Made by a program: the position numbers and the translations under genes
The notes under the pieces: model-generated
What the model was told of the DNA's origin: nothing
Databases searched by the model: none
What the model saw: the letters and a program-made list of their open reading frames with translations, nothing else
Shown here: in pieces, positions 49,933 to 50,055 of the stretch
How positions within the stretch are numbered: the stretch's first letter is position 1
Layout of the letters: each line of letters begins with the position of its first letter
NCBI GenBank assembly: GCA_017412585.1
Contig: JAFPXK010000081.1
Coordinates: forward strand, 1 to 50,055
Length of the DNA stretch: 50,055 bases
Direction: 5' to 3'
DNA from: Oscillospiraceae bacterium
GTDB taxonomy: Bacteria > Bacillota > Clostridia > Oscillospirales > Oscillospiraceae

Positions 49933-50055
49933 AATAGACACAATCGGTTTTCAGAAACCCTTAAAAGTGGACACAGGAGTTTTTAAAATCCTGGTTACTG
50001 GACACATTGCGTTTTTGACTTCAGATCAGATCGGCGATACAATAAATCTGAAAGA
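49921..50055. mobile_element. left end of an insertion sequence (IS21- or IS3-like, unresolved)
   Basis: The boundary is sharp: permease coding sequence up to 49920, then TGTACCCTATAAAATAGACA. Three related words, TAGACACA (49935-49942), TGGACACA (49968-49975) and TGGACACA (49999-50006), occur at spacings of 33 and 31 bases and resemble multiple transposase-binding sites near an element end, as known in the IS21 family. The transposase gene is outside the window, so the family is uncertain. Confidence 0.7.

Overview
The window looks like chromosomal DNA of a high-GC, endospore-forming member of the Clostridia, probably an Oscillospiraceae-type gut bacterium. The grounds are inference from gene content: a SpoVT sporulation regulator, a T-box riboswitch upstream of thrS, AGGAGG ribosome sites and TTGACA/TATAAT-type promoters, acetate kinase, a two-gene SUF-like Fe-S system, and protein families common in that group. 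By eye the GC content is high, with strong G/C bias at third codon positions. That bias creates many long antisense open frames, which I left out. No phage, CRISPR array or rRNA was found.

Region by region. Positions 1-6.2 kb: a composite hairpin repeat (125-307), a PspC-domain protein, a CPBP protease, a small alarmone synthetase, tRNA-Ser(GGA), the tail of a dead integrase, a foreign-looking SnoaL-like/Rrf2 pair, a sodium:amino-acid-type symporter, and a second copy of the composite repeat (5981-6180). Positions 6.2-16.5 kb: a degenerate PyrF-like protein, a YgiQ-type radical SAM enzyme, sufC-sufBD, a hypothetical membrane protein, a DUF6465-type protein, ychF with a HAD phosphatase, and T-box-thrS. 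Positions 16.8-26.4 kb: a TAXI-TRAP transporter, a polysaccharide ABC exporter (Wzm/Wzt type), telA, a run of four hairpins, tmk, and a membrane-bound UDP-sugar 4,6-dehydratase. Positions 26.5-40.6 kb: spoVT, a zinc-ribbon protein and glpK on the minus strand; then lipase, uracil-DNA glycosylase and thioredoxin-reductase-like genes; a minus-strand dehydrogenase pair; an HtrA protease; AIM24 and a large membrane protein; a small hairpin array; ackA and an iron-sulfur flavoprotein. Positions 40.7-50.0 kb: an operon-like surface-polysaccharide locus.

The clearest multi-gene system is the polysaccharide locus. A phosphoglycosyl transferase loads the first sugar on the lipid carrier. Four recognisable glycosyltransferases (one GlfT2-like, one GT2, two GT8) and a DUF4422 protein extend the chain, and a Wzy/WaaL-type membrane protein polymerises or ligates it. 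The locus then enters a second ABC exporter permease, which is cut after about 43 codons by what looks like an insertion-sequence end at 49921. An intact Wzm/Wzt pair (20.1-22.2 kb) and a CapD-like dehydratase (24.5 kb) lie elsewhere in the window and could serve the same pathway.

The least explained signals are non-coding: (1) two copies of a multi-hairpin repeat with bidirectional terminator-like arms, bracketing 5.7 kb that contains tRNA-Ser and the integrase scar; (2) a short array of mini-hairpins separated by AATTCAT/AATTCAC; (3) four consecutive strong hairpins between telA and tmk. Among proteins, the OMP-decarboxylase-like protein without catalytic residues and the shortened thioredoxin-reductase-like flavoprotein stand out.
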